Shown: positions 17,888 to 25,825 of the stretch, piece by piece
Layout of the letters: every line of letters begins with the position of its first letter
How positions within the stretch are numbered: the first letter of the stretch is position 1
Source: Desulfosporosinus acidiphilus SJ4
GTDB taxonomy: Bacteria > Bacillota > Desulfitobacteriia > Desulfitobacteriales > Desulfitobacteriaceae
Direction: 5' to 3'
Assembly: GCF_000255115.2 (NCBI RefSeq)
Contig: NC_018068.1
Location: 4,745,977 to 4,809,976, forward strand
Length of the DNA stretch: 64,000 bases
The notes under the pieces: generated by a model
What the model saw: only the letters and a program-made list of their open reading frames with translations
Told to the model about the DNA's origin: nothing
Databases searched by the model: none
Made by a program: the position numbers and the translations under genes

Positions 17888-18961
17888 TTGATAGTAAAGG
17901 GAATTGACAGTTTAGAATTCGGTTTAGATATTGAGAATTATTTGAGTTCCATGAATGAATTTCTAGCAAGGTTTAAGGAGCTAAAAGAAGCTGCACAGCT
18001 TGAAGGTAAGGAACAAGAAATACTGATTGGAGATGTAAACCTATCAGTTCATAGGAACGGGATTCCCTTTCACGCTTTCAAGCTAACCTGTAATGATTTC
18101 TCCATCTGCTTTATGGATAAAGAAATACAAGATAACCCACCTATAAAAGTACGGCTTATGGCCTGTTATTTATGGTCCTTTGGGTATGAAAAAGCATTCG
18201 AAAACTTTATGGAGTGGTTTAAAGCCTTTAATGTAATTGTGACTGGAAATAGGGTTTCTCGAGTTGATCCTTGTGTTGATACTGATGAAGCAGCCTTTGT
18301 AGAGTCCGATCTCAAAGGAATTGTTACAAGGGCAAGGAAACGAAGAAAACACTTCGTAACGGATGAATTCTCCGAAGGCAAAAAATTTAGTGGTTTTACT
18401 ATTGGTGGTGGTGGTCCTTTGTTAGCACGGATATACAACAAGTCTTTAGAGATAAAACGCTCAGGTAAGTTTTGGTTTTATACCGTATGGGAAAACAACG
18501 GTTGGAATTGCGCTAAAATGGTATGGAGAACGGAATTCCAACTGCGCAGGGAAGTCTTAAAAGAATTTGGCATTGATACAGTTAAAGACATTTTGGCAAA
18601 GTTGGATGGTCTATGGGCCTATCTTACGGGAGAATGGTTGGTAATAAAAAAGCCGGATGTTGAAAATGTTACTCGTTGGAAAGTTAAACGAAAATGGCAG
18701 CTAATTCAAAAATCGACCTATGGATTTAACACTTCTCCTTTGATCCGAGAAGCAGTAAAAATAGGTAATATCAATAGGTTATTAAATCAGGCAGCAGGGA
18801 TAGTATTATCAATTGCTACTTTGGCAGACCATAACCTAATAAATGATACGACCAATGTTCTGACGACCTGGACCAATTTGAAACTTGAACAAAAACAAAC
18901 GTCCCTCTCAAATGAAAAGGAACGAAGACGGAAAAAGTATATATCTGAGTCAATTTCATAA
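17888..18961 (+). CDS. Rep_trans-type relaxase/replication initiator
   Basis: 357 residues from the TTG at 17888, which has AAGGTGA at good spacing; a GTG at 17879 is an alternative start. Motifs RVDPCVDTD near residue 135 and LLARIYNKSLEI near 180 match the conserved acidic and tyrosine/lysine motifs of the Rep_trans (MOBT) family that includes Tn916 Orf20 and pT181-like initiators. These enzymes nick oriT and remain on the 5' end through a tyrosine. The gene is last in the element's rightward operon, and an insertion sequence lies just after its stop. Together with the recombinase, the minimal set suggests an integrative mobilizable element. Confidence 0.8.
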   Translation: MIVKGIDSLEFGLDIENYLSSMNEFLARFKELKEAAQLEGKEQEILIGDVNLSVHRNGIPFHAFKLTCNDFSICFMDKEIQDNPPIKVRLMACYLWSFGYEKAFENFMEWFKAFNVIVTGNRVSRVDPCVDTDEAAFVESDLKGIVTRARKRRKHFVTDEFSEGKKFSGFTIGGGGPLLARIYNKSLEIKRSGKFWFYTVWENNGWNCAKMVWRTEFQLRREVLKEFGIDTVKDILAKLDGLWAYLTGEWLVIKKPDVENVTRWKVKRKWQLIQKSTYGFNTSPLIREAVKIGNINRLLNQAAGIVLSIATLADHNLINDTTNVLTTWTNLKLEQKQTSLSNEKERRRKKYISESIS

Positions 18962-18982
18962 TGTTTAATTGTTAAAGCTCAG

Positions 18983-20445
18983 ACCTTCAGAATTTCGTTA
19001 GTAACATTTTTTGAAGATTTATGCTGCAGCTATACGTTTGAACTTGTTCAATCGGTCTACGGCTAATTTGCAGAGGGTATAGGTCAGGATAGAAAACTCG
19101 AAGTCGATTTTGGCTACGTTTCCTCGATGTCGAATGTTGTTTAACTGAAAGTACTCTTTGAGATAAGCATTAACACGTTCTACGGCTGTTCTCTGTTTAT
19201 AGAGTTCAAAGTAGCGCCCACTTCCTCTGGCTGGAACGGTGTATTTTCTGGGGTCTGAGGAAACCTTAACCTTGAATACCTTTTGACACTGGTTGTTTTC
19301 TTTCAGAGGACACTCTTTGCACTTCTTGGGTTGAGTATATTTCAACGTGTCGTATCGGGAATCATAGCTATCATATCGGTAGGAATGACCTTCTTGACAC
19401 TTAGGGCAAAAGTATTTGTCCTTGTCTTCGGGTAGTTGTTCATTGCGTGGATTGTAATCAATCAGGGCCCTTGACCCCATGGCTTTTGCTTGTTGGTAAA
19501 TTGGGCTGTAATCGTAACCAGCATCCAAAAGCGAATAGGAAGGCTTCAGCTGGGGGTGAAGTTCATGAAGAGCCTTGAGTAGAGGAATCGCCATTTTGCC
19601 ATCATTGACATTTCCCGAGGAAAGTAAGGACTTTAAAATGTATTGGCTTTTACAGTCCACGAGAAGATGACCTTTGAACCCGAACCAAAAGACGTTTTTG
19701 CCCTCGGAGTTTTTCTTAATTCCCCAGTGAGGATCTTGCGGGATTTGCTGTTCGATCGTCTTGAAATCAAGAGGAAGTTGAGCTTCAATTTTCTTCTCAA
19801 AGAGGGGTCGATTCTCTTCCAGTTCCTGTTGTTCTTTGAGCCATTTCTCCCGTTCCGATTTGGGTTTTCGTCCGCGTTTTTTGGAGGTTTGCTTGACTGG
19901 AACCTCTTCGTCTTTCTTTTTCTCAGGTTTACGGTCTCTCGCTTCAATATGAGTAGCATCGATGGCTATAACATCCCCATCGATGAAGCCTTCTTGAAAC
20001 GCCTGAGAGACTAGTTCATTTTGAATTTTTTCCAAAGCAGAAGAACCCTTGATTTTTTGAATCATTCGAGTATAAGAGGACTCGCTAGGAACTGCATCAG
20101 CCATCGTAAAGCCGCAGTCGAAACGGAATTCCAAGCTGTTTTTTAATCGTTTTCGTAAATCTTTGATCGTAGGAATTCGTTCGATCACTCGAATGAATAA
20201 AGAATAGATCATGGCTGAATAGTTAAGCGTGGTTGGAGCTCCCAAAAATGCCTTTTTTGAAACCACTCTCAACAAAGGAGTAATATTCAGCGGATCCAAT
20301 AGAAGCGGATACGATTCTTTCGGTGACATTTCTAAGATTTCTTCCAAGGAAAATAGACGTTCTTGGCGAATACTAAACATTGGGAGTTCTCCTTTCAACC
20401 TCTCGGTGTTTGTTTGGTCACTTACACTTTCGAGATTTTGGGGAG
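18983..20445 (-). mobile_element. DDE insertion sequence (IS4/IS1182-like), ends approximate
   Basis: One transposase gene flanked by imperfect terminal repeats: ACCTTCAGAATTTCG on the left near 18983, and on the right, read inward, ACCTCCCCAAAATCTCG near 20445. The similarity needs gaps, so the exact ends and the target duplication are uncertain. It sits between the relaxase gene and the HEPN operon and may have removed or separated the element's right end. Confidence 0.6.
19019..20380 (-). CDS. DDE transposase (IS4/IS1182-like, DDE_Tnp_1)
   Basis: 453 residues from the ATG at 20380, preceded by AAAGGAG. A helical N-terminal DUF772-like domain (TLNYSAMIYSLFIRVIERIP) is followed by the RNase H-like core with D in VIAIDATHIEARD, D in SLLDAGYD and E in TAVERVNAYLKEY. 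A lysine/arginine-rich insert sits after the first aspartate. Near 350-390 there is a cysteine cluster of the CPKC and CKECP type typical of this group. The frame is intact, so the element may still move. Confidence 0.88.
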   Translation of the reverse strand: MFSIRQERLFSLEEILEMSPKESYPLLLDPLNITPLLRVVSKKAFLGAPTTLNYSAMIYSLFIRVIERIPTIKDLRKRLKNSLEFRFDCGFTMADAVPSESSYTRMIQKIKGSSALEKIQNELVSQAFQEGFIDGDVIAIDATHIEARDRKPEKKKDEEVPVKQTSKKRGRKPKSEREKWLKEQQELEENRPLFEKKIEAQLPLDFKTIEQQIPQDPHWGIKKNSEGKNVFWFGFKGHLLVDCKSQYILKSLLSSGNVNDGKMAIPLLKALHELHPQLKPSYSLLDAGYDYSPIYQQAKAMGSRALIDYNPRNEQLPEDKDKYFCPKCQEGHSYRYDSYDSRYDTLKYTQPKKCKECPLKENNQCQKVFKVKVSSDPRKYTVPARGSGRYFELYKQRTAVERVNAYLKEYFQLNNIRHRGNVAKIDFEFSILTYTLCKLAVDRLNKFKRIAAA

Positions 20446-20527
20446 GTACTCCTTTTTTTACGGGTAAAAAGCCCGCTTATATCAAGGGGTATGAATTATG
20501 AAACTAACTCATCTATCTACTAATTTA

Positions 20528-21225
20528 TTAAGGCGGGGTTGCGGTAGATTTCAAATATAACTTATTTTGCAATGCATCTATGATCATCTTCTTTATTTCT
20601 TCCATTACAATATACGTGGCCTTCTCAATTGAGTCGTAGTCACTTTGCTCTAATCCGTTTTTTATAGCTCCGTGAGCAATATTATTCCTATAATTGAGTA
20701 ATTGGTCAATTAATCCTTCGTGAACCTGAAAGGTATCATACTGGAAACCTAAGCGGTAAAGCATTTTACGCAAAACTAACGGTTTCAAATTTGACTCAAC
20801 ATCAACAATAGATTCAGGTATATTAATAATTTGCTGTAAGAAATTGTCGAATTCTTTTACTAAATCCACCTCACGTGCAAACCTATGCAGCTTTTCATCA
20901 TGAGGCAAAGCATTCTTAAAAACCTTACATTTTTTATCAGTGTTATTAAATGCTTTAAATACTTCCGAAAGAGATCCAGCAACCATAAAGTCATTCGCAA
21001 TAGATCTAAGAATTTTCTCTTGGTTGATCGATTTGACGTAAATTAAAAATGCAGTTTTACAAAAACCTTCATAATGTGAATAAAGCATTACAACTAAAGA
21101 CTTTCTATAAAGTCTTTTTTTTCAACGTCACTTATTTCAGAAAGCTGATTCTTTAAAAAACGAATTTCATTTTGTCTCCATGTTAGCTCTTCTTCTAATT
21201 GAGCAAGTATGTCTAATACATTCAT
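20528..21225 (-). CDS. HEPN RNase (MAE_28990/RiboL-PSP type), frameshifted in an A8 run
   Basis: The ATG at 21225 overlaps the stop of the DUF262 gene (ATGA) and encodes MNVLDILAQLEEELTWRQNE, the usual N-terminus of this family, for about 37 codons. At an A8 run (21115-21122 on the plus strand) the frame is lost and soon meets TAG. Reading one base differently gives RLYRKSLVVMLYSHYEGF, which continues without stops to 20528. So one A seems missing, or the ribosome or polymerase slips there. The C-terminal part carries the HEPN active-site motif RNNIAHG (R-x4-H). HEPN proteins of this group are RNases in toxin or defence systems. The operon partner genes are DUF262 and a DNA methyltransferase. 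Confidence 0.75.
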
Positions 21226-22364
21226 AAACCTTCGCCCACCTTAGTTTGGACAAAGTTTATCCTTTCATCCAAAGGTTTAGAATAATTCTTTCCACCACCA
21301 GTCGTAATTCTCTTAAATTGTGAATCCTGTTTAATTTCAGTAAATATTCTTGTTAATTTTTCCATGGTTGTCTTACTGGACAAATCTATTTTACTTAAAT
21401 AAGGCTGAATTCCGAGTGTAAAAGCTTCATAATGATAACTTAAAAATCTGGATACTAAAGTTCCCCTAGAATTTGTGCCAGAAAAAATGTTTGACCCTAA
21501 TGTTTCTTTCAATACTTTAAAAGTCTTTTCAAAAATAGCGTATTCTTTTTCGTAATCAAAAACGTTCGCCGTATCCTCAGGATCGGATACGCTCTCCATG
21601 TATTCGGTCATAAAGTCTTTAACATCATGAACATACTTATGTCTATAATTCTTAAAAGTAAAAAACCGTAATACCAATTCTTGGTCCTGTTTTTGTTCGA
21701 GCTTCTCTTCTGGCAAATTCTCGATACATTCTTTAAAATCTTCATTGAGGCTACATTTAATCAGAAATTTATTGAAAGTATCATCTAGTAATTTTATTGT
21801 ACAGTTTCTGATTTCTTGTTCGCTTAAGTCTTCTCCGCCTGTATTAAGTCTTTTGAACATATAATAACGAAGCCTTTGGTCAGTCTCCTTGCGTAGTACT
21901 TCAACACGTATAAAATTTCTCTTTAGTCTTATCTCTAATGCTTTAGGCAAGTCCTCGTAACCATAGCCGTTTAATTCTGGAACAATATCACAATCTGTTA
22001 ATTTAAGAAATTCGAAAGTATCATCCGAATTTTTTCGCAACGGATGTTTTCCACGAAAATGCAAGTATGACGACACCCGTTGTAGACCATCAATTAGTTC
22101 ATATACTCCTTCAGAACGTTCAATCACGAATATCGGTGGTACTGGCATTTCTAAAATTAAAGATTCTATAAATCTAGATTCACTAGCTTCTGACCATCTA
22201 AATAACCTTTGATATTCAGGATCAATTATTAGTTCTTGATCCTTATACATATCCAGAATCTCATTAAATGATAAATCTAGACTTTTAGTTCTAACCTTGT
22301 CAATCTTTTGTTCTACGGCCTTAATAAGATCTATTCCTTCAGTTTTTACGATAACGTCATCCAC
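21222..22364 (-). CDS. DUF262 (GmrSD N-terminal-like) protein
   Basis: 380 residues from a GTG with GAGGAGGG upstream. The N-terminal ParB/Srx-like DUF262 domain shows LIIDPEYQRLFRW at about 45-57 and YELIDGLQRVSSY at 88-100; the DGQQR-like motif is thought to bind or hydrolyse a nucleotide. The rest is helical and lacks the C-terminal HNH of full GmrSD/DUF1524 proteins. It lies 25 bases after the methyltransferase gene and overlaps the HEPN gene by four bases. GmrSD-type proteins cut modified DNA. With the nuclease domain absent, the linked HEPN RNase may be the effector. Confidence 0.82.
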   Translation of the reverse strand: MDDVIVKTEGIDLIKAVEQKIDKVRTKSLDLSFNEILDMYKDQELIIDPEYQRLFRWSEASESRFIESLILEMPVPPIFVIERSEGVYELIDGLQRVSSYLHFRGKHPLRKNSDDTFEFLKLTDCDIVPELNGYGYEDLPKALEIRLKRNFIRVEVLRKETDQRLRYYMFKRLNTGGEDLSEQEIRNCTIKLLDDTFNKFLIKCSLNEDFKECIENLPEEKLEQKQDQELVLRFFTFKNYRHKYVHDVKDFMTEYMESVSDPEDTANVFDYEKEYAIFEKTFKVLKETLGSNIFSGTNSRGTLVSRFLSYHYEAFTLGIQPYLSKIDLSSKTTMEKLTRIFTEIKQDSQFKRITTGGGKNYSKPLDERINFVQTKVGEGL

Positions 22365-22389
22365 TCTTTTACCCTCCTCTTTATATATG

Positions 22390-23694
22390 TCACAGTTTCC
22401 TAAATACTAAGACACTTTCAGTAGCTTTTGTATGTTTGCGGTATTTACTACCATTTTTATTAATTCCCGACATAGAATGTTTATTTGGAAAATCTGTTTT
22501 ATTTTCGAGTTTCCAAGATAATAAATTACCCATCTCATTGTAAATACTTACAATGTCCAAATGTATTTCTTTATAATACGAATCCTGTATCACAAAAATA
22601 CACTTCCCATTATGTTTGAGTGTTCGGTCTATTTCTTTTAATGACTTATAAATTCCGTTGAAATATTGTAGATAATTCTTTAAGTAATAAGACTCTGATG
22701 CTTTAGATTCATGATTACGGACTTTTTCTAGGAATTGTGAACAAACACTTCCCCAGCTCGTTTCTGTTGTTAACGCCGATTTAATTATTGTTGGAGTTCC
22801 AATCATTTCATTCCTAATTTTTTGTATGTCCTCCTTAGTTGGAAAGAAGCCCATTAGTGCTAATTCAGGAAGTGTATTTACTACATAATCAATTCTTGTA
22901 CAGTATGGTGGTGAAGTGATTACCATATCTATTTGTTTATCTGTTAGAGGTATTGATGTTGAAGATGCAACTTTTATTACTGCTCCTGGATTAGAGATAC
23001 TTGTTGTATGAGTGTCAGTAAAAGCATTTATCATTAAAATTACACTTTGTTGAAAGGAATTGCATATTTCATAAGCAGAAATTTTAACTTTTTGTTCTCC
23101 ATCTTTAGGAACTTTTATCCAGGTAGGATTGGAGCATTTATATTCTGCTAAAAAAAACTTGAGAGTTCTAAATAAAGCTACGTAGTAAAATGCAGCAAGA
23201 CTAGATATTATGTCCGAGTTTATTTCTTTTAAAAATTTGTGGCCAGTTATATCATTAATTAGCAATTGCTGAATAGCACGCTCTATATTTCTAAATCCAT
23301 TTACTGCCTCTTGAGTAAACCAGGTTTCTAATGGGTCAGTTATATCGCAAAATGATTTTCTATAGCGTCTTGCTTTTTTGATAATATCATTTGAGACACT
23401 AAAGAGACTATCTTTAACACTATGTTCGAGTCTTTTGGCTTTAGCAATGATAATCATAACGGGGTTTATGTCATATCCATAAGAAATATAACCCATTTCT
23501 TCAGCAATCTGCGTAGTAGTACCACTGCCATTCCAAGGGTCCATTATTGAAGAACCTACTGGTAGATTACTGTTTAAAATAGATTCGCGGACAAATTGTG
23601 CTGAATAACTGGCATAGTAGTCATACCATGTAGACTTACCTACCTTTCCCCCAATGGTTCTTTTGGGATTTTGTATCATGAATAAATTGCTCAT
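22390..23694 (-). CDS. Site-specific DNA methyltransferase
   Basis: 434 residues. The SAM-binding motif I (IMDPWNGSGTT, 50-60) comes before the catalytic motif IV (ITSPPYCTRIDY, 259-270), with a motif X-like segment (STWYDYYASYSAQFVRE) ahead of motif I. SPPY suits N4-cytosine or N6-adenine methylation of DNA. The start ATG has GGAG about ten bases upstream. It is the first gene of an operon with DUF262 and HEPN genes and no recognisable restriction endonuclease. The methylation may mark self-DNA for the DUF262 sensor, or modify a target that triggers it. Specificity is unknown. Confidence 0.85.
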   Translation of the reverse strand: MSNLFMIQNPKRTIGGKVGKSTWYDYYASYSAQFVRESILNSNLPVGSSIMDPWNGSGTTTQIAEEMGYISYGYDINPVMIIIAKAKRLEHSVKDSLFSVSNDIIKKARRYRKSFCDITDPLETWFTQEAVNGFRNIERAIQQLLINDITGHKFLKEINSDIISSLAAFYYVALFRTLKFFLAEYKCSNPTWIKVPKDGEQKVKISAYEICNSFQQSVILMINAFTDTHTTSISNPGAVIKVASSTSIPLTDKQIDMVITSPPYCTRIDYVVNTLPELALMGFFPTKEDIQKIRNEMIGTPTIIKSALTTETSWGSVCSQFLEKVRNHESKASESYYLKNYLQYFNGIYKSLKEIDRTLKHNGKCIFVIQDSYYKEIHLDIVSIYNEMGNLLSWKLENKTDFPNKHSMSGINKNGSKYRKHTKATESVLVFRKL

Positions 23695-23736
23695 GTTCTT
23701 GGGTTCTCCATTCGTTGTGTACTAATTAATAACTAT

Positions 23737-23764
23737 ATTTTATATAATCCTGCTGTATTTGCAA
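23737..23764 (-). promoter_or_regulatory. Possible promoter of the methyltransferase operon
   Basis: On the minus strand TTGCAA (23759-23764), a 16-base spacer, then TAAAAT (23737-23742), about 45 bases before the start codon. AT-rich context makes chance matches likely. Confidence 0.35.
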
Positions 23765-23817
23765 ATAAGCTATTAAGTTTCACTAAATGCTTTTGAAACT
23801 CCCAAACAGTCTAAAGT

Positions 23818-23835
23818 TTCACCTAATTAGGTGAA
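23818..23835. promoter_or_regulatory. Perfect 18-bp palindrome upstream of the methyltransferase operon
   Basis: TTCACCTAATTAGGTGAA lies about 125 bases before the methyltransferase start. A related dyad, AGTTTCA (23776-23782) with TGAAACT (23794-23800), lies between it and the promoter. Likely operator sites; the binding protein is not identified. Confidence 0.5.
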
Positions 23836-23892
23836 CTTTTGTATAAGCACTGCGGATTACAGTCTTACGTGTTATGCTGATCCCTCTAAAAA

Positions 23893-23964
23893 GTGTCAAG
23901 GGTGATTCGGGGGATACCGGAGGCCGCTAGGCCGAGGATATGCTCGCCATCATCCCATTGACAC
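23893..23964. repeat. 72-bp inverted repeat of unknown nature
   Basis: Arms GTGTCAAGGGTGAT (23893-23906) and CATCCCATTGACAC (23951-23964) pair imperfectly around a GC-rich core containing GGCCGCTAGGCC. It stands out from the AT-rich surroundings. It could be an insertion-sequence end, a MITE-like remnant or an RNA hairpin. Confidence 0.5.
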
Positions 23965-24017
23965 GTTCACCACACCCAAACGCTTAAAAACTGCAAAGTC
24001 TCTTTAACCCCAGAGAA

Positions 24018-24423
24018 CTACCCGATATTTAAAGAGAGTTTGCCTGGCAAGCGCCGAGCGTCGTCTCTTATTGAAATTCCACCTTCAATAAATGATTCAA
24101 CTCTTTTTATGGCTTCATTAAAAAATTCCGCAAACTTTTCCCTTACTCTAAAATATTGTTTTTATCATTTTTAGTTTTTCTTCATCATCCAATCTAGGTA
24201 TCAGAATTATACTCATACCCCAGGGTGATAAATGGCCATTTGTTGAACCATTTATCCGACGCTTAAACTGATTTTGCCATATAGGACTTTGTAATATTTG
24301 GACTTATGTTATCTTTTGTCTTTAATACTAGAACATCACCTGAGAAGTAATTTTAGGGTACCTTTGCAATTATCCAACTTTTCCTATCGTTGCATCAGTC
24401 ATTGCAAGTAGTATATCATTCAT
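24018..24423 (-). pseudogene. Decayed restriction-specificity (HsdS-like) gene fragment
   Basis: On the minus strand MNDILLAMTDATIGKVG is followed by a stop and then, in shifting frames, GDVLVLKTKDNISPN, NGSTNGHLSPWGMSIILIP, LDDEEKLKMIKTIF and EKFAEFFNEAIKRVESFIEG. The phrases ILLAMTDATIGKVG and the closing helix are typical of target-recognition domains of type I specificity subunits and their relatives. Several stops and frameshifts interrupt it, so it cannot be functional. It lies between ssrA and the methyltransferase operon and marks an older restriction system at this site. Confidence 0.55.
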
Positions 24424-24505
24424 TTTCAGCAGTTTTGATTACCTATTCTTCATTCACCTTATCATCGGCAACCACCCAATAGGTAAAATTAAACTTTTCA
24501 ATATA

Positions 24506-24544
24506 AAAAGAGCAATCAAGTTTTATTACTTTGGTTGCTCTTTT
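24506..24544 (-). terminator. Intrinsic terminator downstream of ssrA
   Basis: AAAAGAGCAA (24506-24515) and TTGCTCTTTT (24535-24544) form a perfect 10-bp stem with T-rich ends on both strands. It lies about 75 bases past the tmRNA 3' end. Confidence 0.7.
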
Positions 24545-24618
24545 ATATCAATATATTAAAACCACACTGTAACGGCAAAGCCGCCTCTATAATAGAAGGT
24601 GTTCGTATAATACTCTTT

Positions 24619-24969
24619 TGGTGGAGGCGAGGGGACTTGCACCCCTGTATCGAAGAACAGCCACAAAAGCGTCTACGCGTGTGTCCTTTAATTTAAGTTT
24701 CGCCTTTCGTGCCTCCTAAAGGCAAGGATTCATTTCAGGCTAGCTCGATCATCTTAGCTAACGTCTCCGAGCATTGACATTAGAGCGTCCTACTATTTTG
24801 ACACCCTGACCCTTCACCGTAGGTCAGAAGGCAGGATGCTAGCGGCACTTAGGCAGCTAGAGCGAAATTATCTTCGTTAACTATTTTGGTCCACCGTTTA
24901 ACGAGACCAGGTGGAATCTCGACGCGCAACTCTTGCCACCGCTTCCCCGAGCGAGTCTAAAACGCCCCC
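24619..24969 (-). ncRNA. ssrA: Transfer-messenger RNA (tmRNA)
   Basis: On the minus strand the RNA starts GGGGGCG at 24969 and ends CGCCTCC-ACCA at 24619. These ends pair as the acceptor stem, and the 3' CCA is encoded. A T-arm-like hairpin (GGGG-TGCAAGT-CCCC) precedes the 3' end. The tag frame ends AAC GAA GAT AAT TTC GCT CTA GCT GCC TAA, giving NEDNFALAA, with a possible extra V at the resume codon. With SmpB, encoded next to it, the RNA rescues stalled ribosomes and tags the products for proteolysis. Length 351 bases is normal. Its 3' end borders the accessory island. Confidence 0.93.
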
Positions 24970-25140
24970 GAATTAATTACATAACTAGTATATCATATTT
25001 GACCATAAAACAAACTGATTTTCAATGGAATGTAAGGATTATCATGGAATTAAAATTAACATTAGTAGAATTCAAGAAGAATATAATTCTGTTTTTAAAC
25101 AAATCTTTAAAAAACCTTAGTGGACGCTAAATCTCCAAGT

Positions 25141-25611
25141 TTAATAATCCTTATTCCTTTCTTTAAGCGCTCTTTCAATTTCCCGTTTGCTTTCACGTTC
25201 TGCGAGGGACTGACGCTTGTCATAATTCTTCTTGCCTTGGGCGACTCCCAATTCAACTTTTGCCAAACCTCTTTTTAAATAAATCTTGACCGGTACCAAG
25301 GTTAGCCCTTGCTGCTGTATTTTTCCGACAAGTTTATTGATTTCCGACCGGTGCAATAGTAATTTTCTAGGCCTCAAAGGGTCGTGATTAAAACGATTTC
25401 CTTGTTCATAAGGACTAATATGCATTTGATAAACCCAAATCTCACCATTATTCAAATTGGCGTAACTGTCTTTTAAATTAGCTCTTCCGTTCCTGATGGA
25501 TTTAATTTCAGTCCCGGTAAGAATGATTCCGGCTTCGATACGCTCTTCAATAAAATAATCATGGAAAGCTTTGCGGTTTTCAGAAACAACTTTAATTCCT
25601 TCAGAAGGCAT
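25141..25611 (-). CDS. smpB: SsrA-binding protein SmpB
   Basis: 156 residues of the usual length, with the OB-fold core ([50 protein letters not shown]) and the basic C-terminal tail that folds in the mRNA channel ([20 protein letters not shown]). It binds tmRNA and brings it to stalled ribosomes. ssrA lies 171 bases downstream on the same strand, so both partners of trans-translation are encoded together. The usual neighbour rnr (RNase R) is not between it and the esterase gene. Confidence 0.96.
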   Translation of the reverse strand: MPSEGIKVVSENRKAFHDYFIEERIEAGIILTGTEIKSIRNGRANLKDSYANLNNGEIWVYQMHISPYEQGNRFNHDPLRPRKLLLHRSEINKLVGKIQQQGLTLVPVKIYLKRGLAKVELGVAQGKKNYDKRQSLAERESKREIERALKERNKDY

Positions 25612-25825
25612 TCATAACCCTCCTCTCGTTATTATTATACTACATATTACCACTATGTCATGGTTATTTCCTATTTTATCCACTCTTTTACCCATACAGC
25701 AGCTTTGTATTCCAACTAAACTAAGGTACTCAGGATTGACTGTGGAAGTGCCAAAACTATATTGCAGATGGTTTAAATATAGTCGAAATGGACATGACCA
25801 GATTCCTGCAATTAATGTAAATATA

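Noticed and set aside
24933-24969. Strong promoter for ssrA
   Set aside because: Candidate boxes upstream (TATACT, TATGTA) lack a good -35 at proper spacing, so none is annotated.
24933-25130. Plus-strand open frame of 65 codons
   Set aside because: It begins inside the tmRNA gene on the other strand, has no ribosome-binding site and no motif.
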